Part shown: positions 57,628 through 64,000 of the stretch, one piece after another
Layout: every line of letters begins with the position of its first letter
How positions within the stretch are numbered: position 1 is the first letter of the stretch
Source of the DNA: an uncultured eubacterium 1-6
Lineage (GTDB): Bacteria > Bacillota > Clostridia > Lachnospirales > Lachnospiraceae
Length of the DNA stretch: 64,000 nucleotides
Reading direction: 5' to 3'
Assembly: GCA_903789595.1 (NCBI GenBank)
Contig: CAIFEZ010000008.1
Coordinates: forward strand, 1-64,000
Notes under the pieces: generated by a model
Databases searched by the model: none
The model's input: the letters and a program-made list of their open reading frames with translations, nothing else
Told to the model about the DNA's origin: nothing
Program-made: the position numbers and the translations under genes

Positions 57628-57901
57628 CGACGCAGCCGACTGGCTTTACCAACAGTTCTCCGGCACAGACGATTCCAATAAGCAGCAAATTTCTGAAACT
57701 GCTGCTACTAAAGAAGAACCCAAGCCGGAATTAAAGCTGGAGGACGTAAGATCCGTTCTCGCCGGAAAATCCCGCGCAGGACACACTGCCGATGTACGTG
57801 ACCTGCTCCAGAAATACGGAGCGACAAAGCTCTCCGCTATCGACCCGGCAAACTATGAAGCCCTGATGAAGGACGCGGAGGCAATCGAAAATGGGAAATA
57901 A
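57563..57901 (+). CDS. Phage early protein of unknown function (prophage 2)
   Basis: 112 residues from ATG 57563 (GAAAGGAGAAAGAACCT upstream). Same three-part layout as the 7180 protein: an N-terminal amphipathic helix (KQTIEELHNAAAAINDAADWLYQQF), a variable linker, and a conserved C-terminal LKLEDVRSVLAGKSRAGHTADVRDLLQKYGATKLSAIDPANYEAL. Confidence 0.7.
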   Translation: MSKMADMKQTIEELHNAAAAINDAADWLYQQFSGTDDSNKQQISETAATKEEPKPELKLEDVRSVLAGKSRAGHTADVRDLLQKYGATKLSAIDPANYEALMKDAEAIENGK

Positions 57902-59030
57902 GCAACACGCGATTCTCTCTGCCTCCGGCGCTGACAGGTGGATTCATTGTCCGCCATCGGCACGGCTCTGCGAGACCTACGAGGATAAAGGAAGCGACTA
58001 CGCAGCCGAAGGCACGGATGCCCATGCGCTTGCGGAGTTCAAGCTAAAGAAAGCACTGGGGCTTCCGGCAGACGATCCGACAGATGGGCTTTCCTGGTAT
58101 TCCGAAGAGATGGACGACTGCACCAGCGGCTATGCCGAATTCGTGCTGGAACAGGTCGAAGCCGCAAAGAAGGCCTGCGCTGATCCGGTTGTCCTGATTG
58201 AGCAGCGAGTAGATTTCTCCCGCTGGGTAGAACAGGGCTTCGGTACCGCCGACTGCGTCATCATCGCGGACGGCACGCTCCGGGTCATTGATTTCAAATA
58301 CGGCCTCGGCGTTCTTGTTTCCGCTGAAGAGAACCCGCAGATGCAGTGCTACGCCCTCGGTGCTTTGGAACTCTTTGATGACATCTACGACATCGATCAG
58401 GTCAGCATGACCATCTACCAGCCAAGACGGCAGAATGTCAGCACCTTCGATATCAGTAAGGACGATTTATACCGCTGGGCAGACGAAGTCCTGAAACCGA
58501 CAGCAGTGCTTGCCTTTGCCGGAGATGGAAACTTTCTCTGCGGAGAATGGTGCGGCTTTTGCAAAGCAAGAAATGAATGCCGGGCCAGGGCCGAAGCCAA
58601 TCTGAGGCTGGCACAGTACGATTTCAAACTCCCCCCGCTCCTGACGGATACCGAAGTCGAAGTCATTCTTTCTAAGGTGGACGAGCTGATCAGCTGGGCA
58701 TCCGACATCAAGGAATATGCCCTGCAGCAAGCGCTCTCCGGGAAGGAATGGAACGGCTGGAAGCTGGTCGAAGGCCGCTCCAACCGTAAGTACAGTAACG
58801 AGGCCGCTGTTATCCAGACGGTCGAGGAAGCAGGATTTGATCCGTATGAAAAGAAGCTGCTCGGCGTCACTGCCATGCAGAAGCTCCTCGGTAAGTCCCG
58901 CTTCGATGAACTCCTGACAGCTTACATCGAAAAGCCGCAGGGCAAACCCACTCTTGCGCCGGAAAGCGATAAACGCCCGGCCATGAACACAGCAAAAAAT
59001 GATTTTATGGAGGAAAAACATTATGAGTAA
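57891..59030 (+). CDS. DUF2800 family protein, PD-(D/E)XK (Cas4/RecB-like) nuclease (prophage 2)
   Basis: 379 residues, ATG overlapping the previous gene by 11 bp. All key features of the 7499 protein are kept: ILSASGADRWIHCPPSARLCE, the IDFKYG D-x-K core and CGEWCGFCKARNECRARAE. The C-terminal KPTLAPESDKRPAMNTAKNDFMEEK is almost unchanged. Coupled to DUF2815 by an 8-bp overlap. Confidence 0.85.
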   Translation: MGNKQHAILSASGADRWIHCPPSARLCETYEDKGSDYAAEGTDAHALAEFKLKKALGLPADDPTDGLSWYSEEMDDCTSGYAEFVLEQVEAAKKACADPVVLIEQRVDFSRWVEQGFGTADCVIIADGTLRVIDFKYGLGVLVSAEENPQMQCYALGALELFDDIYDIDQVSMTIYQPRRQNVSTFDISKDDLYRWADEVLKPTAVLAFAGDGNFLCGEWCGFCKARNECRARAEANLRLAQYDFKLPPLLTDTEVEVILSKVDELISWASDIKEYALQQALSGKEWNGWKLVEGRSNRKYSNEAAVIQTVEEAGFDPYEKKLLGVTAMQKLLGKSRFDELLTAYIEKPQGKPTLAPESDKRPAMNTAKNDFMEEKHYE

Positions 59031-59595
59031 GAATACGAAAATCAGCAATCCCATGAAGGTTATCACCGGTTCCGATACCCGTTGGAGCTACGCAAACATC
59101 TGGGAACCGAAGTCCATCAACGGCGGCACACCGAAATACAGCGTGAGCCTCATTATCCCGAAGTCTGACACCAAGACCGTCGCCAAGATTCAGGCTGCCA
59201 TTGAAGCCGCTTATAAAGAAGGCGAAGCAAAGCTCAAGGGCAACGGCAAGACTGTCCCTGCGCTCTCTGTCCTGAAAACCCCGCTGCGTGATGGCGATGC
59301 GGAACGCCCAGACGACGAAGCCTACAAGAATGCCTACTTTGTAAACGCCAATGCCACCTCTGCTCCCGGTATTGTGGATGCAGACCTGAATCCCATCCTG
59401 ACCCGTTCCGAAGTGTACTCCGGCGTCTATGGCAGAGCCAGCATCACATTTTATGCTTTCAACTCTTCCGGCAACAAGGGAATCGCCTGCGGCCTCAATA
59501 ACCTGCAGAAGATCCGTGACGGCGAGCCTCTTGGCGGCAAGGCAAGTGCTGAGTCTGACTTCGTCACTGATGACGATGAAGACTTTCTGAATTAA
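59023..59595 (+). CDS. DUF2815 family protein, probable ssDNA-binding protein (prophage 2)
   Basis: 190 residues from ATG 59023 (GGAGGAAAAACATT upstream). Differs from the 8631 protein at only a handful of positions, mostly in the first 20 residues and around KTVAKIQ. The acidic DDDEDFLN tail is identical. This is the strongest conservation between the two prophages. Confidence 0.82.
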   Translation: MSKNTKISNPMKVITGSDTRWSYANIWEPKSINGGTPKYSVSLIIPKSDTKTVAKIQAAIEAAYKEGEAKLKGNGKTVPALSVLKTPLRDGDAERPDDEAYKNAYFVNANATSAPGIVDADLNPILTRSEVYSGVYGRASITFYAFNSSGNKGIACGLNNLQKIRDGEPLGGKASAESDFVTDDDEDFLN

Positions 59596-59608
59596 GGGAG
59601 GCGCGACT

Positions 59609-59854
59609 ATGACTATGACAACCTTTCAGACGATCCTCTTAACTGCAATTATCGCTATCTGGCTGGTCTTCAGCATTGTGATCCTGATTGCAACAATCCA
59701 GAACTTCCTCTACGACCGCAGACGTGAAAAGCGTGAGCAGGAATCTACTGCCCGCGATATCGAATACCGCAAGGAACGCGACAAGCGGGAAGCGGAACAG
59801 GCCGCGCGTGATCTCGAATACCACGAGAAGTGCATGAAACTCTTAGACAAATAA
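59609..59854 (+). CDS. Small membrane-anchored coiled-coil protein (prophage 2)
   Basis: 81 residues from ATG 59609 (GGGAGG 7 bases upstream). The transmembrane helix ILLTAIIAIWLVFSIVILIATI is followed by a long charged helix (RRREKREQESTARDIEYRKERDKREAEQAARDLEYHEKCMKLL). Same topology as the 9209 product but clearly more diverged than its neighbours. Confidence 0.65.
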   Translation: MTMTTFQTILLTAIIAIWLVFSIVILIATIQNFLYDRRREKREQESTARDIEYRKERDKREAEQAARDLEYHEKCMKLLDK

Positions 59855-59863
59855 GCATGGCAG

Positions 59864-59887
59864 GCGGCAGGGAGCAATCTCTGCCGC
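59864..59887 (+). promoter_or_regulatory. Conserved hairpin upstream of the DNA polymerase gene (prophage 2)
   Basis: GCGGCAG (59864-59870) and CTGCCGC (59881-59887) with a 10-base loop, followed by TTATTTG. Compensatory difference from the 9440 hairpin. Confidence 0.55.
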
Positions 59888-59910
59888 TTATTTGAATTGA
59901 GGTGAAATCC

Positions 59911-61899
59911 ATGAAAACACTCAGTATCGATATTGAAACCTACAGTGATGTGAATCTGGCAAAGTGCGGCGTTTATAAATACGCATTCTCGCCCAGCTTT
60001 GAGATCCTGCTCTTCGGTTATTCCTTTGATGGAAATGAAGTCCAGGTCATCGACCTCGCGCAGGGCGAGCATTTGCCGCAGGAGCTGATTGACGCCCTGA
60101 CCGACGATTCCGTTACCAAATGGGCGTTCAATGCAAACTTTGAACGGGTCTGCCTGTCCCGGTATCTTTCAAACATAGGCATAAGTCTTGATCCGTTCCA
60201 TGATAACCACACTCTCTCAAAGGAGTGCGCCCGGTTTCTGAATCCGGAAAGCTGGCGCTGCTCAATGGTCTGGGCGGCAACAATGGGGCTGCCGCTTTCG
60301 CTGGAAGGCGTCGGCACCGTCCTCGGCCTTGAGAAGCAGAAGCTCTCAGAGGGCAAGGAGCTCATCAAATACTTTTCAGTGCCCTGCACTCCGACAAAAA
60401 CGAATGGCGGTCGCACCCGGAACCTTCCGGCGGATGCGCAAGACAAATGGGAAACCTTCAAGCGCTATAACCTCCGGGATGTGGAAACAGAAATGGGCAT
60501 CAAGGCAAGACTATCCAAGTTTCCGGTGCCGGAATCTGTCTGGGACGAATACAACATTGATCAGGAAATCAACGACCGTGGTGTACGCCTCGACATGGAT
60601 CTGGTGCAGAAGGCCATCGAAATGGATACCCGCTCCCGGACGGAGCTAACCGCAGCAATGAAAAAGCTCACTGCCCTTGATAATCCCAACAGCGTCCAGC
60701 AGATGAAACAATGGCTCTCCGAAAACGGGCTCGAAACCGACACACTTGGCAAAAAAGCCGTGGCAGAGCTCTTAAAAACTGCCTCGCCAGAGCTGCAGAC
60801 CGTTCTCACACTTCGCCAGCAGCTTGCCAAATCCTCTGTTCGGAAATACCAGACGATGGAACGCGCCGTATGCGATGACGGCAGAGCGCACGGCTGCTTT
60901 GCTTTTTACGGAGCCAACCGCACAGGCCGCTGGGCAGGCAGACTGATTCAATTACAAAACCTACCGCAGAATCATCTGGAGGATCTCGCAGATGCCCGCG
61001 CACTTGTTAAATCCGGTGACTTTGATGCTGTGAAAATGCTCTATGAGGATGTGCCGGATACGCTCTCGCAACTGATCCGCACTGCTTTTATTCCGAAGGA
61101 TGGCTGTCAGTTTTATGTTTCCGACTTCAGTGCCATCGAGGCAAGAGTCATCGCCTGGTATGCGGGTGAGACCTGGCGGCAGAAGGTCTTTGAAGATGGC
61201 GGCGACATTTACTGTGCCAGTGCCAGTCAGATGTTCCGTGTTCCTGTCATAAAGCACGGCATCAACGGCCACCTTCGTCAAAAAGGCAAAATTGCAGAAT
61301 TGGCGCTTGGCTATGGCGGCTCGGTCGGCGCACTCAAAGCAATGGGTGCCATCGAGATGGGGCTTTCAGAGGACGAGCTTCCTCCGCTGGTAGACGCTTG
61401 GCGGCAGACAAATCCTCGCATCGTCCAGTTCTGGTGGGATGTCGACCGTGCAGTCATGGAAGCGGTCAAGTATAAGCACACAACCAGTAGCCACGGTCTG
61501 ATCTTCTCCTGCCGCTCCGGGATGCTCTTTATCACGCTTCCTTCTGGCAGGAACCTTGCCTATGTGAAGCCGAAGGTCGGAACGAACAAGTTCGGTGGCG
61601 AATGCATCACCTATGAAGGCATTGGCTCCACAAAGAAATGGGAACGACTCGATTCCTACGGCCCGAAATTTGTGGAAAACATCGTGCAGGCGACCTCCCG
61701 CGACATCCTCTGTTACGCCATGAAGACGCTGCGCTGCTGCTCTATCGTCATGCATATCCACGACGAACTGGTCATCGAAGCAGACCCGTGTATGTCCCTT
61801 GACGTCCTGTGTGAACAAATGGGCAGAACACCGCCGTGGACTCCCGGTCTCATGCTCCGTGCTGATGGCTATACCACTCCCTTCTATAAAAAAGATTAA
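59911..61899 (+). CDS. Phage family A DNA polymerase (prophage 2)
   Basis: 662 residues from ATG 59911 (TTGAGGTGAAATCC upstream). Same length as the 9485 protein, with identical exonuclease (LSIDIETYSDV), motif A (DFSAIEARVIAWYAGE), RQKGKIAELALGYGGS and motif C (HIHDELVIEAD). The region around 520-540 (MEAVKYKHTTSSHGLIFSCRSG) is the least conserved. Confidence 0.95.
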   Translation: MKTLSIDIETYSDVNLAKCGVYKYAFSPSFEILLFGYSFDGNEVQVIDLAQGEHLPQELIDALTDDSVTKWAFNANFERVCLSRYLSNIGISLDPFHDNHTLSKECARFLNPESWRCSMVWAATMGLPLSLEGVGTVLGLEKQKLSEGKELIKYFSVPCTPTKTNGGRTRNLPADAQDKWETFKRYNLRDVETEMGIKARLSKFPVPESVWDEYNIDQEINDRGVRLDMDLVQKAIEMDTRSRTELTAAMKKLTALDNPNSVQQMKQWLSENGLETDTLGKKAVAELLKTASPELQTVLTLRQQLAKSSVRKYQTMERAVCDDGRAHGCFAFYGANRTGRWAGRLIQLQNLPQNHLEDLADARALVKSGDFDAVKMLYEDVPDTLSQLIRTAFIPKDGCQFYVSDFSAIEARVIAWYAGETWRQKVFEDGGDIYCASASQMFRVPVIKHGINGHLRQKGKIAELALGYGGSVGALKAMGAIEMGLSEDELPPLVDAWRQTNPRIVQFWWDVDRAVMEAVKYKHTTSSHGLIFSCRSGMLFITLPSGRNLAYVKPKVGTNKFGGECITYEGIGSTKKWERLDSYGPKFVENIVQATSRDILCYAMKTLRCCSIVMHIHDELVIEADPCMSLDVLCEQMGRTPPWTPGLMLRADGYTTPFYKKD

Positions 61900-61904
61900 A
61901 ATCA

Positions 61905-61959
61905 TCCGCTCAAATCAGGCGTTCATCTCCAGTGGAAATTAGAGGTGGACGCCTTAAGT
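61905..61959 (+). promoter_or_regulatory. Dispersed hairpin motif, copy 6
   Basis: TCCGCTCAAA, then AGGCGTTC, the constant TCTCCAGTGGAAA and GGACGCCT, an eight-base stem with one G-U pair. It lies within 10 bases of the polymerase stop, with no separate terminator. About 60 bp here are identical to copy 7. Confidence 0.72.
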
Positions 61960-61985
61960 ACACCTGCAGAAGGGATGAAAATTTT

Positions 61986-62774
61986 ATGTCAAACGAAATA
62001 ACAACATTTACAAACGCGGAGTTCGGATCTATCCGGACAATCACGATTGCCAACGAACCATGGTTTGTTGGGAAGGATGCTGCCGATATTCTCGGCTACA
62101 GCAATACTCGTAAAGCACTGATTGACCATGTGGATGACGAGGACAAGGGAGTAACGAAATGTGACACCCTTGGCGGAGTGCAGGACATGACGGTCATCAA
62201 CGAGTCCGGTCTGTATTCGCTTATCCTTGGCAGCAAACTTCCCGTAGCAAAGCACTTCAAAAAGTGGGTAACATCTGAAGTTTTGCCTTCAATCCGCAAA
62301 CATGGTCTCTATGCGATTGATGACATTCTGGCTGATCCTGATCTTGCCATTGCTGCGCTGCAGGAACTCAAAGCTGAACGTGAAAAACGTAAGTCTCTTG
62401 AAAACACGGTTGCCGTGCAGACACAGCAGATTGCCGAAATGAAACCAAAAGTCAGCTATTACGATGTCGTTTTGAACTGCAAGGATCTCGTGGCCATTTC
62501 GATTATCGCCAAAGACTATGGTTGGAGTGCCAAGCATATGAACAAGTGGCTGCACGACAAGGAAATTCAATTCAAACAGCCAAGTGGAATCTGGCTCCTT
62601 TATCAGAAATATGCCGACAGAGGATACACGTCTACCAAAACCACTACCTATTCCGGTTCGGATGGAGAAGTGCATACTGCCGTTCATACTTATTGGACCC
62701 AGTCAGGGCGTCTCTTTATTTACGACCTTATGAAAGCTGACGGGAATCTTCCACTCATCGAACAAGGAAATTAA
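61986..62774 (+). CDS. Phage antirepressor (BRO-N plus KilAC, prophage 2)
   Basis: 262 residues from ATG 61986 (AGAAGGGATGAAAATTTT upstream). ITTFTNAEFGSIRTITIANEPWFVGKDAADILGYSNTRKALIDHVDDEDKG and the KilAC LNCKDLVAISIIAKDYGWSAKHMNKWLHDKEIQF match the 11611 protein. Paired antirepressors with near-identical cores could act across both prophages. Confidence 0.9.
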   Translation: MSNEITTFTNAEFGSIRTITIANEPWFVGKDAADILGYSNTRKALIDHVDDEDKGVTKCDTLGGVQDMTVINESGLYSLILGSKLPVAKHFKKWVTSEVLPSIRKHGLYAIDDILADPDLAIAALQELKAEREKRKSLENTVAVQTQQIAEMKPKVSYYDVVLNCKDLVAISIIAKDYGWSAKHMNKWLHDKEIQFKQPSGIWLLYQKYADRGYTSTKTTTYSGSDGEVHTAVHTYWTQSGRLFIYDLMKADGNLPLIEQGN

Positions 62775-62781
62775 AAATCAT

Positions 62782-62832
62782 CCGCTCAAATCAGGCGTTC
62801 ATCTCCAGTGGAAATTAGAGGTGGACGCCTTA
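62782..62832 (+). promoter_or_regulatory. Dispersed hairpin motif, copy 7
   Basis: Same sequence as copy 6 from before TCCGCTCAAA to CCTTAAGT, about 60 bp, located between the antirepressor and the deoxyribosyltransferase-like gene. A recent local duplication or gene conversion is likely. Confidence 0.72.
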
Positions 62833-62859
62833 AGTCTGCCCGGAAAGGAGAATTCTCGT

Positions 62860-63282
62860 TTGAGTAACAATTATCGCAACAACGAAGGCTATCCTGACCC
62901 GACTGCCGGTGAGGCTCTCTCAAGAATTACAGCAAATGAGAAGCAGTCCCTGCGTGCGTTCAGGCCTATCGTCTATATCTGCTCACCATATTCAGGTGAC
63001 ATTGATGCTAATGTAGCTGCCGCAAGACGCTATTGCCGCTTTGCCGTGGAGCAAGGATATATCCCCATCGCCCCACATCTGTTGTTTCCGCAATTTATGG
63101 ATGACAACCGCTCGGACGAACGGGAACTGGGACTGTTTTTTGGGAATGCCCTCATGAGCAAATGCTCGGAGGTCTGGGTATTCGGAAGTCGCATCTCGTC
63201 CGGAATGGAATCAGAAATCAAACGCGCCAAGTGGAAGAACCACTGCCTGCGCTATTTCACAGAAGAATGTCAGGAGGTTTAA
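62860..63282 (+). CDS. Nucleoside 2-deoxyribosyltransferase-like protein (prophage 2)
   Basis: 140 residues from a TTG start at 62860 (AAGGAG 9 to 10 bases upstream); an ATG at 62821 would fall inside the hairpin motif. IVYICSPYSGDIDANVAAARRYCRFAVEQGYIPIAPHLLFPQFM and CSEVWVFGSRISSGMESEI match the 12510 protein. Followed by the next gene after 4 bases. Confidence 0.73.
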   Translation: MSNNYRNNEGYPDPTAGEALSRITANEKQSLRAFRPIVYICSPYSGDIDANVAAARRYCRFAVEQGYIPIAPHLLFPQFMDDNRSDERELGLFFGNALMSKCSEVWVFGSRISSGMESEIKRAKWKNHCLRYFTEECQEV

Positions 63283-63286
63283 CGCT

Positions 63287-63616
63287 ATGTATGAAGTTAA
63301 AGAAAATCGCAGAAAGCTGCAGGGCGGCACAGAAATTACGACCTATACCCGTGACGTTGTAAGCGCCAATATTCTCGAAGTTGAAGCTGGGACAAACGGC
63401 TATCAGGGCGGCGATACCGGTCATGGCAGCCGCACCTATTTCCGCATCTCCGATGAGGCCTGCACAGATATTCATGTCACGCCTTTCATGGACAAATACG
63501 GCTGTAATGGTTTTGAAGTCACCCTCGGCGGCGACTGCGAGCTGGAAACCATGATCCGGGCGCTGAAATTTATCACAAAGGTGCTCGAAGACGAATCCGG
63601 GGAGGTGTATGACTGA
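63287..63616 (+). CDS. Conserved phage protein of unknown function (prophage 2)
   Basis: 109 residues from ATG 63287 (CAGGAGGTTTAACGCT upstream). TEITTYTRDVVSANILEVEAGTNGYQGGDTGHGSRTYFRISDEACTDI and GGDCELETMIRALKFITKVLEDES match the 12929 protein. The stop overlaps the primase start (TGATG). Confidence 0.7.
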   Translation: MYEVKENRRKLQGGTEITTYTRDVVSANILEVEAGTNGYQGGDTGHGSRTYFRISDEACTDIHVTPFMDKYGCNGFEVTLGGDCELETMIRALKFITKVLEDESGEVYD

Positions 63617-64000
63617 TGTTCACACTTTATAGTGCTGATTTTACCGGAAATCCCGGCAACTGCTCCTACCCGCACAAGACCGTCGTCATGAATACGGACA
63701 ACCTGAGAGAGGCTGTCTGCCATGACTATGTTTGCGCCGAATACAAGAACCACTACCGCAACGGTGAAAACTTCATCTCCGCCGACTGCCTGCCCGTTGA
63801 CTGTGATAACGATCACTCGGAAGATCCGAAGGATTGGGTCACGCCTGCCGATGTGCTGGAGGCATTTCCCGGCGTAAGTATTGCCATCCACTACAGCCGC
63901 TTCAATAACCGTGAGAAAAACGGAAAGCCCGCAAGGCCGAAGTTCCATGTGCTCTTTCCCATCGACCGGATGACAGACGCCACCCTTTACAGCGACATGA
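63616..64000 (+). CDS. D5/P4-type primase-helicase, N-terminal part (cut by window edge)
   Basis: 128 codons before the right edge. MFTLYSADFTGNPGNCSYPHKTVVM aligns with the start of the 13264 protein, and NFISADCLPVDCDNDHSEDPKDWVTP keeps the Asp pair. Identity is much lower than for the upstream genes, and ARPKFHVLFPIDRM retains the primase core pattern. A mosaic junction between the two prophages therefore lies near 63.6 kb. Confidence 0.85.
   Translation, partial: MFTLYSADFTGNPGNCSYPHKTVVMNTDNLREAVCHDYVCAEYKNHYRNGENFISADCLPVDCDNDHSEDPKDWVTPADVLEAFPGVSIAIHYSRFNNREKNGKPARPKFHVLFPIDRMTDATLYSDM

Larger units (their letters stand above)
56758..64000 (+). mobile_element. Prophage 2, early module (runs off the right edge)
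   Basis: Ten genes in the same order and orientation as 6373-13261 of prophage 1, with high protein identity for DUF2815, DUF2800 and DNA polymerase, and lower for the sigma-like protein and the primase start. Its defence-type operon and integration end are not demarcated; late genes would be to the right. Confidence 0.88.

Noticed and set aside
1-64000. tRNA or rRNA genes
   Set aside because: No cloverleaf with a TTCRA arm or rRNA-like sequence was found by eye, so no tRNA attachment site is proposed.

Overview
The window looks like a chromosomal segment of a gut-type Clostridia (Firmicutes, Lachnospiraceae/Oscillospiraceae-like). The support is indirect: strong AGGAGG-type ribosome binding sites, occasional TTG/GTG starts, a siphophage with Firmicutes-type genes (DUF2800, DUF2815, DUF1492/ArpU-like, DUF4314, DUF5049), large serine recombinases and a conjugative-element module of the PcfB/VirD4/Maff2 type. 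The prophage DNA is GC-rich, while the two defence operons are visibly richer in A/T.

Layout. (1) 1-5.6 kb, minus strand: one defence operon reading leftward: an ABC-3C-type three-gene set (CTD protein, middle component, SMC-like ATPase), a small XRE regulator, then type I restriction-modification hsdM and hsdS (hsdS runs off the left edge; hsdR is not in the window). (2) 5.9-51.7 kb, plus strand: a nearly complete prophage 1. It carries an early module (zinc/sigma-region-4-like regulator, DUF2800, DUF2815, family A DNA polymerase, antirepressor, D5-type primase-helicase, VRR-NUC nuclease, SNF2 helicase), an ArpU-like late regulator, packaging (HNH, TerS, ParB-methyltransferase, TerL), head (portal, ClpP-like protease, HK97 capsid, connectors), tail (tail tube, G/GT chaperones with a -1 slippery site, tape measure, Dit, Tal, GH18 protein), lysis (holin, GH25 endolysin) and two tandem large serine recombinases. 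(3) 39.5-46.1 kb: a fragment of an integrative conjugative element (Rep-like, DUF5348, PcfB, VirD4 coupling protein, truncated Maff2) plus an inverted glycosyltransferase gene, sitting between the tail and lysis genes. (4) 51.8-56.5 kb, minus strand: a small ORF, an insertion-sequence end that truncates an N6-methyltransferase gene, and a four-gene operon with an RloC/AAA_13-like ATPase and two unrecognised proteins that share a peptide segment. (5) 56.7-64 kb: the early module of a second, related prophage, cut by the right edge inside its primase.

How it fits together. Both early modules begin with the same regulator type and have a minus-strand defence operon just upstream, which suggests tandem related prophages with an interchangeable defence slot. 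The early modules share a repeated covarying hairpin motif (seven copies in the window), and a second repeated element (TTGCTA-N17-GATRTA promoters, four copies) drives accessory cassettes and the recombinase operon. A 10-bp-phased TGGCAGT array next to the ArpU-like gene marks the likely early-to-late switch.

The best candidates for undescribed biology are the RloC-like operon at 52.3-56.5 kb, the ABC-3C/type I RM fusion operon with its structured leader, and the dispersed hairpin motif. All assignments come from reading the sequence; no database search was run.
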